From assembly GCF_003076275.1 (NCBI RefSeq), contig NZ_CP029064.1, forward strand, positions 4,630,001 through 4,694,000: DNA of 64,000 bases, read 5' to 3'. Source of the DNA: Microbulbifer sp. A4B17. GTDB taxonomy: Bacteria; Pseudomonadota; Gammaproteobacteria; Pseudomonadales; Cellvibrionaceae. Positions 55,716 through 64,000 of the stretch are shown here, one piece after another. Position 1 is the stretch's first letter; each line of letters begins with the position of its first letter. Below the pieces are notes generated by a model. It made no database searches. It had not been told where the DNA came from and saw nothing but the letters and a program-made list of their open reading frames with translations. The position numbers and the translations under genes were made by a program.

Positions 55716-56360
55716 ATGGCGTTAGAGAACTCTCCTGACGCACAAACGTTTCTCACAACACATAAAAAACGTAAAAGTAGGACAGTACTTTTGATACCCG
55801 GTATTTTTGATCGAGGAACCTCCCTGTTAAAAATGCAACATGAGCTGGCTGCTGATGGATTTGACGCTCATTATATCCACCTGCGCTACAACTCTGGCTG
55901 GCATGGTATGGAACACCTCTCATCCCAGTTACTCGCCAAGTTGGAACATATTGTAGAAAAAGATACCACATGCACATTGGTAGGCTTTAGCATGGGGGGG
56001 ATTGTCGCCCGATATTACTTGCAGGCCTTACAGGGTATCCATAGGGTCCATAAGTTTATCTCCATCTCATCGCCCCACTACGGCAGCTACTGGGCAAGTT
56101 TTCTTCCTTATAAGGGAGGTAAACAATTGCGGGTTGGCAGTGATTTTTTGCGAAAGTTAAATCACGGTTTGAAGATGCTCGAAAGTACGCAACCAGTTTC
56201 AATTTGGACACGCTATGACATTACTATTATGCCCCATAGCAGCGCCATACTCGGCCTTGGCACAACATATGAAGTTCCAGTGATATTACATCGAATGATG
56301 CCAATGAGCCGTAAAGTAATCTCTGTACTAAAGCGGGAATTAGAACTTGGCATGGCTTAA
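55716..56360 (+). CDS. Lipase-like alpha/beta hydrolase
   Basis: A 214-residue cytoplasmic protein: VLLIPGIFDRGTSLLKMQHE (oxyanion region), TLVGFSMGGIVARYYLQ (nucleophile Ser in GFSMGG), FISISSPHYGSYWA and a late His in VILHRMMP. It resembles small triacylglycerol-lipase/PGAP1-like hydrolases. No signal peptide. Weak ribosome binding site (AAGAG) before the ATG at 55716. Confidence 0.82.
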   Translation: MALENSPDAQTFLTTHKKRKSRTVLLIPGIFDRGTSLLKMQHELAADGFDAHYIHLRYNSGWHGMEHLSSQLLAKLEHIVEKDTTCTLVGFSMGGIVARYYLQALQGIHRVHKFISISSPHYGSYWASFLPYKGGKQLRVGSDFLRKLNHGLKMLESTQPVSIWTRYDITIMPHSSAILGLGTTYEVPVILHRMMPMSRKVISVLKRELELGMA

Positions 56361-56420
56361 TTTTGTAACTCAATCTGAATGGTTAATTCATACTGGATGA
56401 TTTTGGCAGGAGGCTGATGC

Positions 56421-56875
56421 ATGGAAAACTCCCGATGGAAAGACTCCGCTAACCGTTCGAGCTATTCACAATTACTATAGAAAATTTGAGAGCCTGATCG
56501 CGCTTATTTTAACCTTTATCATTGTCGTAATCGTCATCGTTGCCATTAGCCGTCTAGGTTACTCTGTGTACAGTATGCTACTTATTGAAGTGCAAGACCC
56601 ATTGGATCACAATGGTATTCCAAACAATATTTGGTGAAATAATCATACTACTGATTGCACTTAGGTTCAGCCACACCCTTCAATATGTAGTCACACGTCA
56701 ACAAAGTATTATTCAAACTAAAGTTGTTGTACTCATTGCTATTTTAGCTTTATCTAGAAAGTTTATTATTTTGGACCTGGACAAAGTTGATGCCGGAGAA
56801 CTTCTAGGTCTATCTTCAGCCACTCTGGCATTAGGTTTTACTTATCTGATCTTAAAAATCAAAAATAAAATTTAA
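56421..56875 (+). pseudogene. psiE: Frameshifted PsiE family gene (phosphate-starvation-inducible)
   Basis: The ATG at 56421 has a good AGGAGG upstream, but the PsiE-like protein is spread over three frames. It begins in one frame, continues from about 56460 in the next (RKFESLIALILTFIIVVIVI; SRLGYSVYSMLLIEVQDPLD) and from about 56614 in the third (FQTIFGEIIILLIALRFSHT; SIIQTKVVVLIAILALSRKF, then IILDLDKVDAGE). Two separate +1 shifts make an assembly error less likely than a decayed gene, but raw reads would be needed. Intact PsiE would be a four-helix membrane protein. Confidence 0.75.
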
Positions 56876-56921
56876 GCTGTTGATTAGAAAATAGGGCGGA
56901 GAACATCTCCACCCATTATAG

Positions 56922-57680
56922 TTAGCTATCTTCGCGCAATGCATGATGCAGCTTTACAGGATGCGTTTTGCGAGCCTTCTTACTGCGCAAGCGAAGATTG
57001 AGGAATTCAACTGCCATTGAGAATGCCATGGCGAAGTAAATATACCCCTTAGGTACATGCACGTCGAATCCTTCAACGACCAAAGTTAACCCAACCATAA
57101 TAAGGAAGGACAATGCCAGCATTTTTACGGTGGGATGGCGATCGACAAAATCTCCGATCGGTTTCGCCGCAACTAACATTACAATTACAGCCAAGATTAT
57201 GGCTACCGCCATTATTGATATTTCATTGACCAATCCAACAGCAGTAATCACAGAGTCGAGAGAGAATACGATATCCAGCAGAGCAATTTGTAGCAGCACC
57301 ATCCAAAAACCGGCACTGCCTAGAGAGGAAGCACTTTCTTCCTCTCCTTCAAGGCTGTTGTGAATTTCGTGGGTTGCTTTAGCAATCAGGAATAGACCTC
57401 CCCCCAATAGAATTATATCCCGGCCAGAAATATCCATACCGAAAATACTAAATAGCGGCTCAACCAGGCCCATAATCCATACGATAGAGAAGAGCAGGGC
57501 CAGACGTGTTACCATTGCCAGGGTTAGACCAATAAAACGTGCCGGCTCTCTCTGCTTTGGTGGAAGCCTTCCGACCAGTATAGAAATAAAAATAATATTA
57601 TCGATACCCAGCACAATTTCCAATGCTGCCAAAGTGGCCAAGGCGACCCAGGCCTCGGGGCTGGTTATCCACTCAAACAT
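56922..57680 (-). CDS. TerC family integral membrane protein
   Basis: A 252-residue inner-membrane protein with about seven segments. The two conserved acidic motifs are EIVLGIDNIIFISILVGRLP (residues 21-40) and LDIVFSLDSVITAVGLV (134-150), with KATHEIHNSLEGEEE between them. TerC proteins bear on metal homeostasis (manganese, tellurite resistance) or help fold exported metal enzymes. No yybP-ykoY-like leader was recognised upstream. Confidence 0.9.
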   Translation of the reverse strand: MFEWITSPEAWVALATLAALEIVLGIDNIIFISILVGRLPPKQREPARFIGLTLAMVTRLALLFSIVWIMGLVEPLFSIFGMDISGRDIILLGGGLFLIAKATHEIHNSLEGEEESASSLGSAGFWMVLLQIALLDIVFSLDSVITAVGLVNEISIMAVAIILAVIVMLVAAKPIGDFVDRHPTVKMLALSFLIMVGLTLVVEGFDVHVPKGYIYFAMAFSMAVEFLNLRLRSKKARKTHPVKLHHALREDS

Positions 57681-57786
57681 ACAAAATAATCCTTATATCA
57701 ATTATTATTTACATTGAGGTCCACGCAGGACATAAACTATCGAGAAAATCAGCCTTTTCATAGAACGTTCACTACAGATAGCAATT

Positions 57787-58173
57787 CTATGTATCTTCTT
57801 CCAACCATGCCATAGCCTCGGGTTCGGATTCAAAGGTCCGATACTCTCCACCGATAAACCAACTCCCCACTTTACCAGCTACTTGCAGCCAGCGCTTGCT
57901 AGACAATACCGCAATACGATTAAATTCTCGCCCATACTCAACCCCCAATTTGAAATCATCCCAAGCCGCTCGAGGCTCCCAACCCTCAAATTCTCGGGCA
58001 TCCATAAATACATTAATCTTTGGATGACCGACCTTTTCAATCGCTGAGGTAAGCATTGGCACCATGGCCTCGTAGTCTTCATGAGTCAGCTTACCTCGGG
58101 CTTTCAAAGTAAGAAAAATATGCTCAGATTTCTGCTCAAGACCGATAGACACACCGTGAGACGTAGCAGTCAT
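57787..58173 (-). CDS. SpoIIAA-like (STAS-related) protein
   Basis: A 128-residue cytoplasmic protein of the SpoIIAA-like family (PF11964). LTHEDYEAMVPMLTSAIEKV, KINVFMDAREFEGWEPRAAW and DDFKLGVEYGREFNRIAVLS are typical, ending FESEPEAMAWLEE. Function unknown; the fold resembles the anti-anti-sigma STAS domain without the phosphorylated Ser context. Next upstream of TerC on the same strand with 106 bases between. Confidence 0.88.
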   Translation of the reverse strand: MTATSHGVSIGLEQKSEHIFLTLKARGKLTHEDYEAMVPMLTSAIEKVGHPKINVFMDAREFEGWEPRAAWDDFKLGVEYGREFNRIAVLSSKRWLQVAGKVGSWFIGGEYRTFESEPEAMAWLEEDT

Positions 58174-58337
58174 AAGATACCTATAAAATTTGATGGGTTA
58201 TGAGAAATTCATTACTCAACAATTCAGCGAATCCTAGTTTTTCAAACATCTGTTCCAAAACTTCCCTCTTAGCCAGTTAAGAAGATAACTGTAAATTTAT
58301 TTTAGCTAGTTGATTTAACACCTATAGTTATGATTTC

Positions 58338-59705
58338 ATGGCTCACGGGCAACACTTTGATATGACTCCCCTGTCACCCCTAGACTCACCTCTATTTGGC
58401 AATGCCTTTGTAGAACCTCGCATGAGGGAAATATTCAGTTTTCACAATTATTTGCAGTCCTGTATAAATACTGAGGTAACGCTGGCCAAAGTACAGGCAT
58501 CTCTCGAAGTAATTCCCAGTTCCGCCGCTAAGGGGATTGCCGATGCTGCGGAGAAATATATTCCAGATCTGGAAGAGTTACAGAAAAGTACAACATTGGT
58601 GGGCTATCCAATCTTGCCTTTAGTGGAGCAATTAGCAAAACAGGCGGGAGACTCAGGTCATTATCTGCACTGGGGTGCAACTACACAGGATGTTATGGAT
58701 ACTGCAACGGTGCTACAAATGCGCAGCGGGATAGAATTAATTGAATCACAAGTTCGGAAAACCATAACTGCGTTATTAAGTCTAGCAAAGAGGTACCGCG
58801 ATACACCCATGGCGGGCCGTACTCACTTACAACAAGCCATTCCCATTACTTTCGGCTATAAGGCTGCTGTCTGGCTTAGTGGCCTGGATCGCCACCTGGA
58901 ACGCCTTTCGCAACTGAAAGCTCGAGTGCTGGTTGTCCAGTTTTCCGGCGCCGCTGGGACACTCGCGTCTCTGGGGACAAAAGGGCTAACCGTGCAACAT
59001 GCACTGGCAGAAGCGCTTGATCTGGAAGTTCCAACTATTACATGGCACTCAAGCCGGGATGGCTTTACGGAAACTGTTCAAACACTGGCATTAATATGTG
59101 CTAGCTTGGCGAAGATTGCTGTAGATGTATCTGTAATGATGACAACGGAAATAGCAGAAGTTGCTGAACCTTTTGCCCAGCATCGTGGCTCATCCAGCAC
59201 AATGCCACAGAAGCACAATCCCATTTCTTGTGAGTTGATTAGCGCTAACTCAAAAATGGTACGTGAGCATGCCGGATTGATGCTTGATGCAATGGCAGTG
59301 GACTTTGAGCGCGCTACTGGACCATGGCACCTTGAGTGGCGGGCAATCCCTGAGAGCTTTGCCCTGACTTCAGGATCGCTCTCCCAAGCAAATTTCATGT
59401 TGACAGGGCTCCAAGTATATCCAGATAAGATGAGAAGAAATTTAGATTTATCCAGGGGGCTGATTTGCGCTGAGGCAGTAATGATGACTCTGGCTCCCAT
59501 AATAGGACGGCAAACTGCACACAACTTAGTTTATAATGCCTGCAGGCAAGCAGTAGATACCGGTAGCCCTTTCGCAGACATACTTTTAGAAATGCCTCAA
59601 ATAAGAAAAACATTGACTGAAAAGGAGATAAAAACCCTGACAACCCCAGAAAATTATCTTGGCTCGGCACCTGAAATGGTGGACAAAGTTGTGAATAACC
59701 GCTGA
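58338..59705 (+). CDS. PcaB/adenylosuccinate lyase-like enzyme (3-carboxy-cis,cis-muconate cycloisomerase family)
   Basis: A 455-residue class II fumarase/aspartase-family protein. Motifs: HWGATTQDVMDTATVLQMR (about 114-132), AGRTHLQQAIPITFGYKAA and the signature GSSTMPQKHNPISCE (about 287-301) with the mobile Ser loop. The family label is 3-carboxymuconate cycloisomerase (protocatechuate pathway), but no other pca gene is in the window, so another elimination is possible. No ribosome binding site is clear; ATG at 58338 or 58362. Confidence 0.8.
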   Translation: MAHGQHFDMTPLSPLDSPLFGNAFVEPRMREIFSFHNYLQSCINTEVTLAKVQASLEVIPSSAAKGIADAAEKYIPDLEELQKSTTLVGYPILPLVEQLAKQAGDSGHYLHWGATTQDVMDTATVLQMRSGIELIESQVRKTITALLSLAKRYRDTPMAGRTHLQQAIPITFGYKAAVWLSGLDRHLERLSQLKARVLVVQFSGAAGTLASLGTKGLTVQHALAEALDLEVPTITWHSSRDGFTETVQTLALICASLAKIAVDVSVMMTTEIAEVAEPFAQHRGSSSTMPQKHNPISCELISANSKMVREHAGLMLDAMAVDFERATGPWHLEWRAIPESFALTSGSLSQANFMLTGLQVYPDKMRRNLDLSRGLICAEAVMMTLAPIIGRQTAHNLVYNACRQAVDTGSPFADILLEMPQIRKTLTEKEIKTLTTPENYLGSAPEMVDKVVNNR

Positions 59706-59730
59706 CAGCGCTAATCAGGAAATATCCAAT

Positions 59731-60135
59731 TTATAAATCAGCCGCTGCTGAACCACCCTTATTAAATTGCATCAGGTAATAGCTATTACCAAATGGATCT
59801 GAGAGTGATGCTTTAATTCCCCATTTTCTTTTCTGAATGTTGCCGTTCATCTGGCCACCAGTATCAACGACCCGCTCTATCGCCAATAGCAGTTCCTCCA
59901 CAACGACATCCATATGTACCGGTGTCCAGTGCCGATCATAACTATTTATATTTTTCTTACTATTTATTGGCCAGGCCCCAGGATCTCTTTGCTTTAGGAA
60001 AATTGGTATGCTGCCACCGAGTATCTCAACCACATCCGTACCCAGGCGACGTCCTTCGTGAAGACCAAAAGCATCACAGTAAAAATTACTCCCTCGACTT
60101 AAGTCATCCACATCAATATTCAAGAGTATTTGCAT
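59731..60135 (-). CDS. VOC (glyoxalase-like) family protein
   Basis: A 134-residue VOC protein: ILLNIDVDDLSRGSNFYCDA, DVVEILGGSIPIFLKQRDPG, HWTPVHMDVVVEELLLAIER and WGIKASLSDPFGNSYYLMQF. Candidate metal residues are sparse (His in HMDV); an enzymatic role is uncertain. It ends 25 bases after the convergent PcaB-like gene. Unrelated in detail to the VOC protein at 26863. Confidence 0.82.
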   Translation of the reverse strand: MQILLNIDVDDLSRGSNFYCDAFGLHEGRRLGTDVVEILGGSIPIFLKQRDPGAWPINSKKNINSYDRHWTPVHMDVVVEELLLAIERVVDTGGQMNGNIQKRKWGIKASLSDPFGNSYYLMQFNKGGSAAADL

Positions 60136-60193
60136 AATGATGCGATTCTATTTTCCAGTCGATTTACACAAAACTTTTTAAAAAATCATATCA

Positions 60194-60502
60194 CTAGTCA
60201 GCCGTAGGCCGGGATCTACCACATTGCCAGCAGAAGTCAAAAGCTGCACCATTATCCTCACCACAAGCAGTGCATAGCCAGTTTTTTTGTTCCACTTCTG
60301 CTTCAGCAAGAACCTGCTGAGCGCGCTCTAAATCGCGATCCCGCTCCAACCACAATTCGGGCCAAACCTGATTTGGAGCTAACTCACCGGTTGCTCCCTG
60401 GGCATATTCATTCTTTAACCGGGTTTTTATTCCCGCTACTTCCAGACGACTTTTTACCAACTCAACCAACAGACGGTTTTCATGGGTATAGATGAGCTTC
60501 AT
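60194..60502 (-). CDS. DUF2007 protein with zinc ribbon
   Basis: A 102-residue protein. KLIYTHENRLLVELVKSRLE and ELWLERDRDLERAQQVLAEA are the DUF2007 (putative signal-transducing) pattern; the C-terminal LCTACGEDNGAAFDFCWQCG is a four-Cys zinc ribbon. Such fusions are common in gammaproteobacteria; function unknown. ATG at 60502 has no clear ribosome binding site. Confidence 0.8.
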   Translation of the reverse strand: MKLIYTHENRLLVELVKSRLEVAGIKTRLKNEYAQGATGELAPNQVWPELWLERDRDLERAQQVLAEAEVEQKNWLCTACGEDNGAAFDFCWQCGRSRPTAD

Positions 60503-60600
60503 AGTAAGTAGAACCAAAAAATGGGCTACTCAGAGTACCTATCTACCAACCTGCAAACAATTACTTTACCGATTGGAAACAACAGGCCACTCCTCTATTT

Positions 60601-61017
60601 CTAATAGGCACCCACTCGATCACAATGATCAAAATCGCAGTATCGATCTTCCGCAACTGTAATTATCTCCAGAATCGACTCGACGGAGTCTATGGCAGAT
60701 CGGCTGTTCAACAGTATTCGGCCGGAGCGATTGGCAATATATTCGAGAACCACTTTCCCTTTGATATTTCGGTGCTCGGCGATTTTCTGCCCTTTTCTGA
60801 CTTGATCACCGCGGTTAACATAAAGTCTGATCCAATCTCTATGTCGCTTTTTAAGGTTATTGCCCCGAGCAGTACTCGCATATATTTGCTCAGCACCGAT
60901 CAGTCCCATAATTTCTCCAAACACTGGAGATTTCGCAGCCTGGGCATAAGAAACACTACTGGCGTACAAAACAACAAAGATAAAGATCTTGCTCAAACCT
61001 GTACTCCCGACCGCCAT
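60601..61017 (-). CDS. Small secreted protein with barrel-sandwich (biotinyl-lipoyl-like) domain
   Basis: A 138-residue protein: signal-like STGLSKIFIFVVLYASSVSY, cut near AQA, then RLYVNRGDQVRKGQKIAEHR and LEYIANRSGRILLNSRSAID, a hammerhead-type layout (G-D-x-V-x-x-G-Q followed by a SG loop) like lipoyl, membrane-fusion or succinylglutamate-desuccinylase C-terminal domains. No Lys sits at a biotin/lipoyl attachment turn. Function unknown. The ATG at 61017 is chosen because the signal begins there; AGG is close upstream. Confidence 0.6.
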   Translation of the reverse strand: MAVGSTGLSKIFIFVVLYASSVSYAQAAKSPVFGEIMGLIGAEQIYASTARGNNLKKRHRDWIRLYVNRGDQVRKGQKIAEHRNIKGKVVLEYIANRSGRILLNSRSAIDSVESILEIITVAEDRYCDFDHCDRVGAY

Positions 61018-61228
61018 CCAACCTAAAAATTGGAAACCACAAATCTGCAGATGACGCCCCAAACTTTTTCTGGAGCAATAAGTTAGGTATAGCTGACTAG
61101 ATAATTCGCGCCAGAAAGCTCTCTGTATGCCAGGTTACTGATTGATGGGGAGAGGTTGGTGTGGTATCGCTTTCACGAAAGTTCAGGAGCGATAGTGAAC
61201 TGACTCACTATCGGGTAGAAAGTAATAG

Positions 61229-61249
61229 GGGGACCGACACGCGGTCCCC
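61229..61249 (-). terminator. Hairpin after the second aldehyde dehydrogenase gene
   Basis: GGGGACCG and CGGTCCCC form an 8-bp stem with loop ACACG, just after the dehydrogenase stop on the minus strand; only CTATTACTTT follows, so it is a weak terminator or a 3' stabilising stem. Confidence 0.65.
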
Positions 61250-61255
61250 GGGGGG

Positions 61256-62764
61256 TTAACTCAGGTCAATCCAGGTGGACTTAAGTTCACAGTACTTATC
61301 CAGTGCGTGAAGGGATTTATCTCGGCCGTTACCGGATTGTTTAAAACCACCAAAGGGTACGGTGATATCACCGCCAAAATAATTATTTACCCAAACAGAT
61401 CCGGCGTATATATCACGCGCCATGCGATGGGCACGTCCCAGGTTATTGGTCCAGATACCCGCCGCCAGACCATAGATAGAATCATTGGCAATAGCGAGTG
61501 CTTCTTCCTCACTCTCAAACTCGATCACAGACAGCACCGGGCCAAAGATTTCTTCACGGGCGATGGTCATATCGCCAGTAACACTGCGAAATACCGTTGG
61601 CTCATAGTAATAACCACCCGCAACTTCATCCACTGGTTTACCACCGCAGACTAATTGCGCCCCCTGCTCCAGGCCCTTGGCCACATAAAATTCAACTGTG
61701 TCAAACTGGCTGCGATCGATCAGGGCGCCCATACGAGTATTCGGGTCTTGGGGATGCCCGGGCTTAAAACACTCTGCGGCTTTACTCACCTTTTGAATAA
61801 ATTCATCAGCGATAGACTTTTCCACCAGCAAACGTGATCCGGCGGTACAGGTTTCACCCTGATTGTAAAAAATAGCCAGGGCCGCCGCTTCCGCCGCCTT
61901 ATCCAGGTCTGCATCGGCAAATACAATATTCGGGCTTTTACCGCCGAGTTCTAAGAATGTACGCTTGAGATTGGACTGGCCAGAGTACTCGGTCAGGGTT
62001 TTGCCCACCTCAGTGGAGCCCGTAAAGGTCAGGCAGTCGATATCCATATGCAGGCCCAGGGCCTTGCCCAAACTGCTACCCGGCCCCGGCAGCACATTTA
62101 GCACGCCATCAGGAAGTCCCGCTTCCTTAGCCAGGCCCGCCAACTTAATCGCAGTCAGTGGTGTATTGGAGGCGGGCTTCAGAATAACGCTGTTGCCAGT
62201 GGCAAGGGCTGGCCCCAGCTTCCAGGCAGTTGTAGATAAGGGGAAATTCCAGGGCACAATAGCAGCCACCACCCCCAAGGGCATACGGGTAACCAAGCCC
62301 AGTTCACCAGGGCCGGTCGGGGCCACTTCATCGTAAATCTTGTCGATAGCTTCGCCACTCCAGCGAATCGTGGTGGCCGCTCCAGGGACATCCACCGCCA
62401 TGGTGTCGCCAACCGGTTTACCCGCATCCAGGCTCTCCAGCAGGGCAATTTCTACCAGATGCTCCTCAATCAGCTCGGCAAAGCGCACCATGATTTTTTT
62501 GCGCTGCATCGGCGGCATTTTCGACCAAACGCCAGACTCGAAGGTTTCCCGGGCCACATTTACCGCCAAGTCCGCATCTTTCGGGCCACAGCTGGCAATC
62601 TGTGCCAGCTCTTCACCATTAGCTGGATTAAAAGTGGCGCGAATTTCACCGGAAAGGGCATCGACATAGCTGCCATTGATAAAGGCACGGCCCTCGATCT
62701 TCAGTGAGGCCGCCAGAGCCTGCCATTCCTGCAGGTTTTGGGGGATATTATTTTGCGCTGACAT
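61256..62764 (-). CDS. Aldehyde dehydrogenase (PuuC/KauB-like)
   Basis: A 502-residue NAD(P) aldehyde dehydrogenase. Glu272 in FLELGGKSPNIVFADADLDK and Cys306 in YNQGETCTAGSRLLVE are the catalytic pair; PWNFPLSTTAWKLGPALATG and FTGSTEVGKTL bind coenzyme. The N-terminal LQEWQALAASLKIEGRAFIN and the VWVNNYFGGDITVPFGGFKQ end resemble gamma-glutamyl-gamma-aminobutyraldehyde and 4-guanidinobutyraldehyde dehydrogenases of polyamine/agmatine degradation. FAH-family gene lies upstream on the same strand. The sites between hold a TGTGATCACA palindrome at 62813-62822. Confidence 0.87.
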   Translation of the reverse strand: MSAQNNIPQNLQEWQALAASLKIEGRAFINGSYVDALSGEIRATFNPANGEELAQIASCGPKDADLAVNVARETFESGVWSKMPPMQRKKIMVRFAELIEEHLVEIALLESLDAGKPVGDTMAVDVPGAATTIRWSGEAIDKIYDEVAPTGPGELGLVTRMPLGVVAAIVPWNFPLSTTAWKLGPALATGNSVILKPASNTPLTAIKLAGLAKEAGLPDGVLNVLPGPGSSLGKALGLHMDIDCLTFTGSTEVGKTLTEYSGQSNLKRTFLELGGKSPNIVFADADLDKAAEAAALAIFYNQGETCTAGSRLLVEKSIADEFIQKVSKAAECFKPGHPQDPNTRMGALIDRSQFDTVEFYVAKGLEQGAQLVCGGKPVDEVAGGYYYEPTVFRSVTGDMTIAREEIFGPVLSVIEFESEEEALAIANDSIYGLAAGIWTNNLGRAHRMARDIYAGSVWVNNYFGGDITVPFGGFKQSGNGRDKSLHALDKYCELKSTWIDLS

Positions 62765-62850
62765 GGCACACCTCGTTTAGGTTGGAGATAACTTTCCCGG
62801 TTATATCTAAAATGTGATCACAAATCAAAGGGTCATATCATAGTTGCGAA

Positions 62851-63513
62851 TTAGGCGACCTGTGTTTCTACTTGCAGCCAGTCGTCCTCCAACTGCATCG
62901 ACAGCTTATCGCCATGGTGTAACTCGCCTACTCCAGCCGGCGTACCGGTCAAAACCACATCACCGGGTTCGAGAGTGAAATAACTGCTGATATAAGCCAC
63001 CAGGTCGAGAATCGGGGTCAGCATATTTTCGGTTTTACCCTGCTGGCGCAATTCGCCATTTAGCCACAGGTAGTAGCTGAGCTTGTCCCAGTCCGGCAGC
63101 CAGTCGAGTTTCACAAAAGGGGAAAGTGGGCACGATTTATCGAACCCCTTGGCCTTCTCCCAGGGCTGACCCGCTTTCTTTAACTTCGTCTGGAGATCGC
63201 GCAGGGTTAAATCCAGGGACAGGCCCAGACCTGCAATCGCCCCTGGAGCTTCTGCCACATTGGCATTACTCAGGCGCTTACCAATCAACAGGGCAAGTTC
63301 CCCCTCAAAATGGCAGCTGCCGCGCCCCAACGGTAAATGGATGGGCTCCGCCATAGATACCACTGATGTAGCTGGCTTGATAAACAAAAGCGGCTCTTCT
63401 GGCACCGGGTTATTTAGCTCTGCCGTGTGATCAGCGTAATTGCGTCCCACACAGACGACCTTCCCCAAACCAAACGGTACTTCACTGCCACAGGTAAATT
63501 GATGTTGGTACAT
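62851..63513 (-). CDS. Fumarylacetoacetate hydrolase family protein
   Basis: A 220-residue FAH-domain enzyme: VVCVGRNYADHTAELNNPVP, LFIKPATSVV, CHFEGELALLIGKRLSNANV with the metal Glu pair (E-G-E) and LTLRDLQTKLKKAGQPWEKA, ending VLTGTPAGVGELHHGDKLSM. Members act as acylpyruvase, oxaloacetate decarboxylase or hydratases. It is next to serA, as in pseudomonads. The start at 63513 is the family-typical one. Confidence 0.9.
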   Translation of the reverse strand: MYQHQFTCGSEVPFGLGKVVCVGRNYADHTAELNNPVPEEPLLFIKPATSVVSMAEPIHLPLGRGSCHFEGELALLIGKRLSNANVAEAPGAIAGLGLSLDLTLRDLQTKLKKAGQPWEKAKGFDKSCPLSPFVKLDWLPDWDKLSYYLWLNGELRQQGKTENMLTPILDLVAYISSYFTLEPGDVVLTGTPAGVGELHHGDKLSMQLEDDWLQVETQVA

Positions 63514-63663
63514 AGATAAACAAGATAGTTAGGATAGAAATTTCGAATAAAGCCTTGAAGGCTGCATGTGCTATGATCGCGCCTTCGCCAAATTTGCGGC
63601 ACCCCCGAAGAAGTGATCCAAGCACTTTGCATCTGTTATTCGCACTCAGTGAAGAGATAGTTT

Positions 63664-64000
63664 ATGGCTGCGCACAGTCCCGATCAAAAGAAGTCCCTGC
63701 AAAAAGATAAGATTCGCATTCTGTTGCTGGAAGGCGTACACCAGTCCGCCGTCGACTTACTCAGCTCCCGAGGTTATACCAATGTGGAGTACCTCAAGAC
63801 CTCCCTGCCTGAAGATCAATTGATCGAGAAAATTGCCGATGCGCACTTTATCGGTATTCGCTCGCGTACCCAATTAACCCGCAAAGTATTGGAACATGCC
63901 TCCAAGCTGATAGCCGTAGGCTGTTTCTGTATAGGCACCAACCAGGTGGATTTACAGGCGGCAACGGAACTGGGCATCGCAGTCTTTAATGCGCCCTACT
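63664..64000 (+). CDS. serA: D-3-phosphoglycerate dehydrogenase (partial, C-terminus beyond window)
   Basis: The first 112 codons of a 2-hydroxyacid dehydrogenase are visible. KIRILLLEGVHQSAVDLLSS, LPEDQLIEKIADAHFIGIRS followed by RTQLTRKVLEHA and AVGCFCIGTNQVDLQAATEL are typical of gammaproteobacterial SerA, the first enzyme of serine synthesis. It is divergent from the FAH gene, with 150 bases between. The usual neighbours in Pseudomonas (ilvA, rpiA) are 53 kb to the left. Confidence 0.95.
   Translation, partial: MAAHSPDQKKSLQKDKIRILLLEGVHQSAVDLLSSRGYTNVEYLKTSLPEDQLIEKIADAHFIGIRSRTQLTRKVLEHASKLIAVGCFCIGTNQVDLQAATELGIAVFNAPY

Noticed and set aside
62813..62822. TGTGATCACA as a CRP site
   Set aside because: The two half-sites have no 6-base spacer, so it does not fit the CRP consensus; kept only as an unnamed palindrome.
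63553..63575. CTTGAAGGCTGCA shared with repeat copy C
   Set aside because: Only 13 bases match and neither element end is nearby; too short to call a fragment.
1..64000. CRISPR array, tRNA/rRNA genes, integrase, phage genes or an intact IS
   Set aside because: No regularly spaced direct repeats, cloverleaf, transposase or integrase motifs were recognised on either strand.

Overview
The window looks like chromosomal DNA of a marine gammaproteobacterium, most likely of the Cellvibrionales/Microbulbifer type. This is inferred from gene content, synteny and medium GC; no 16S gene is present. Both ends are conserved housekeeping DNA. Between them lies about 53 kb of catabolic, transport and secreted-enzyme genes. 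I see no phage, integrase, CRISPR array, tRNA or intact IS element.

1-10 kb (core): the C-terminus-less part of a GlpG-type rhomboid protease, then the leftward ubiquinone/peptidase operon ygfB-pepP-ubiH-ubiI. Opposite it, rightward, are a TIGR02449 coiled-coil gene, zapA, 6S RNA (ssrS) and the 5-formyl-THF cyclo-ligase gene. ilvA and rpiA are divergent. serA, often close to ilvA/rpiA in pseudomonads, appears only at the right edge (63664).

10-21 kb: small envelope proteins, an AraC-type regulator bracketed by two copies of a short terminal-inverted-repeat element, a DUF937-OmpA protein, then a rightward fatty-acid oxidation cluster: thiolase, FadB/FadJ-like fusion, LCAD-type acyl-CoA dehydrogenase and alpha-methylacyl-CoA racemase. 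The racemase and the LCAD active-site layout suggest 2-methyl-branched acyl-CoAs as substrates.

21-27 kb: a visibly AT-richer stretch with a Gly/Ser/Cys-tailed membrane protein, an ABC-F ATPase, an iron-sulfur photolyase (all four cluster cysteines present), a cysteine-hydrolase homologue lacking the usual catalytic Cys, an EamA transporter and a VOC protein.

28-46 kb: a purine uptake/salvage operon (outer-membrane protein, NCS2 permease, phosphoribosyltransferase), an omega-aminotransferase, two different M1 lipoprotein aminopeptidases, a GNAT enzyme, a Tat-exported Kelch protein, an oversized MltF-like transglycosylase with two binding-protein domains, a DUF1570 gluzincin, a CocE/NonD-type hydrolase and an HdeD-like protein.

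46-64 kb: a leftward aldehyde dehydrogenase/omega-aminotransferase pair with a divergent LysR regulator (GABA or beta-alanine type catabolism), several small unknowns, another repeat copy, YccF, DUF5694, two alpha/beta hydrolases, a twice-frameshifted psiE, TerC, a SpoIIAA-like protein, a PcaB-like lyase, a second aldehyde dehydrogenase, an FAH-family hydrolase and the start of serA.

The most interesting signals are the interspersed terminal-inverted-repeat family (three bodies of 93-263 bp plus two fragments), the regulator bracketed by two direct copies of it, an inverted repeat that can mask the ribosome binding site before the esterase at 54636, a perfect 13-bp inverted repeat inside the fatty-acid cluster, and protein oddities (tandem-SBP MltF, Cys-less hydrolase, M1 peptidase without GAMEN). 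I did not find a clearly new multi-gene defence or biosynthetic system.
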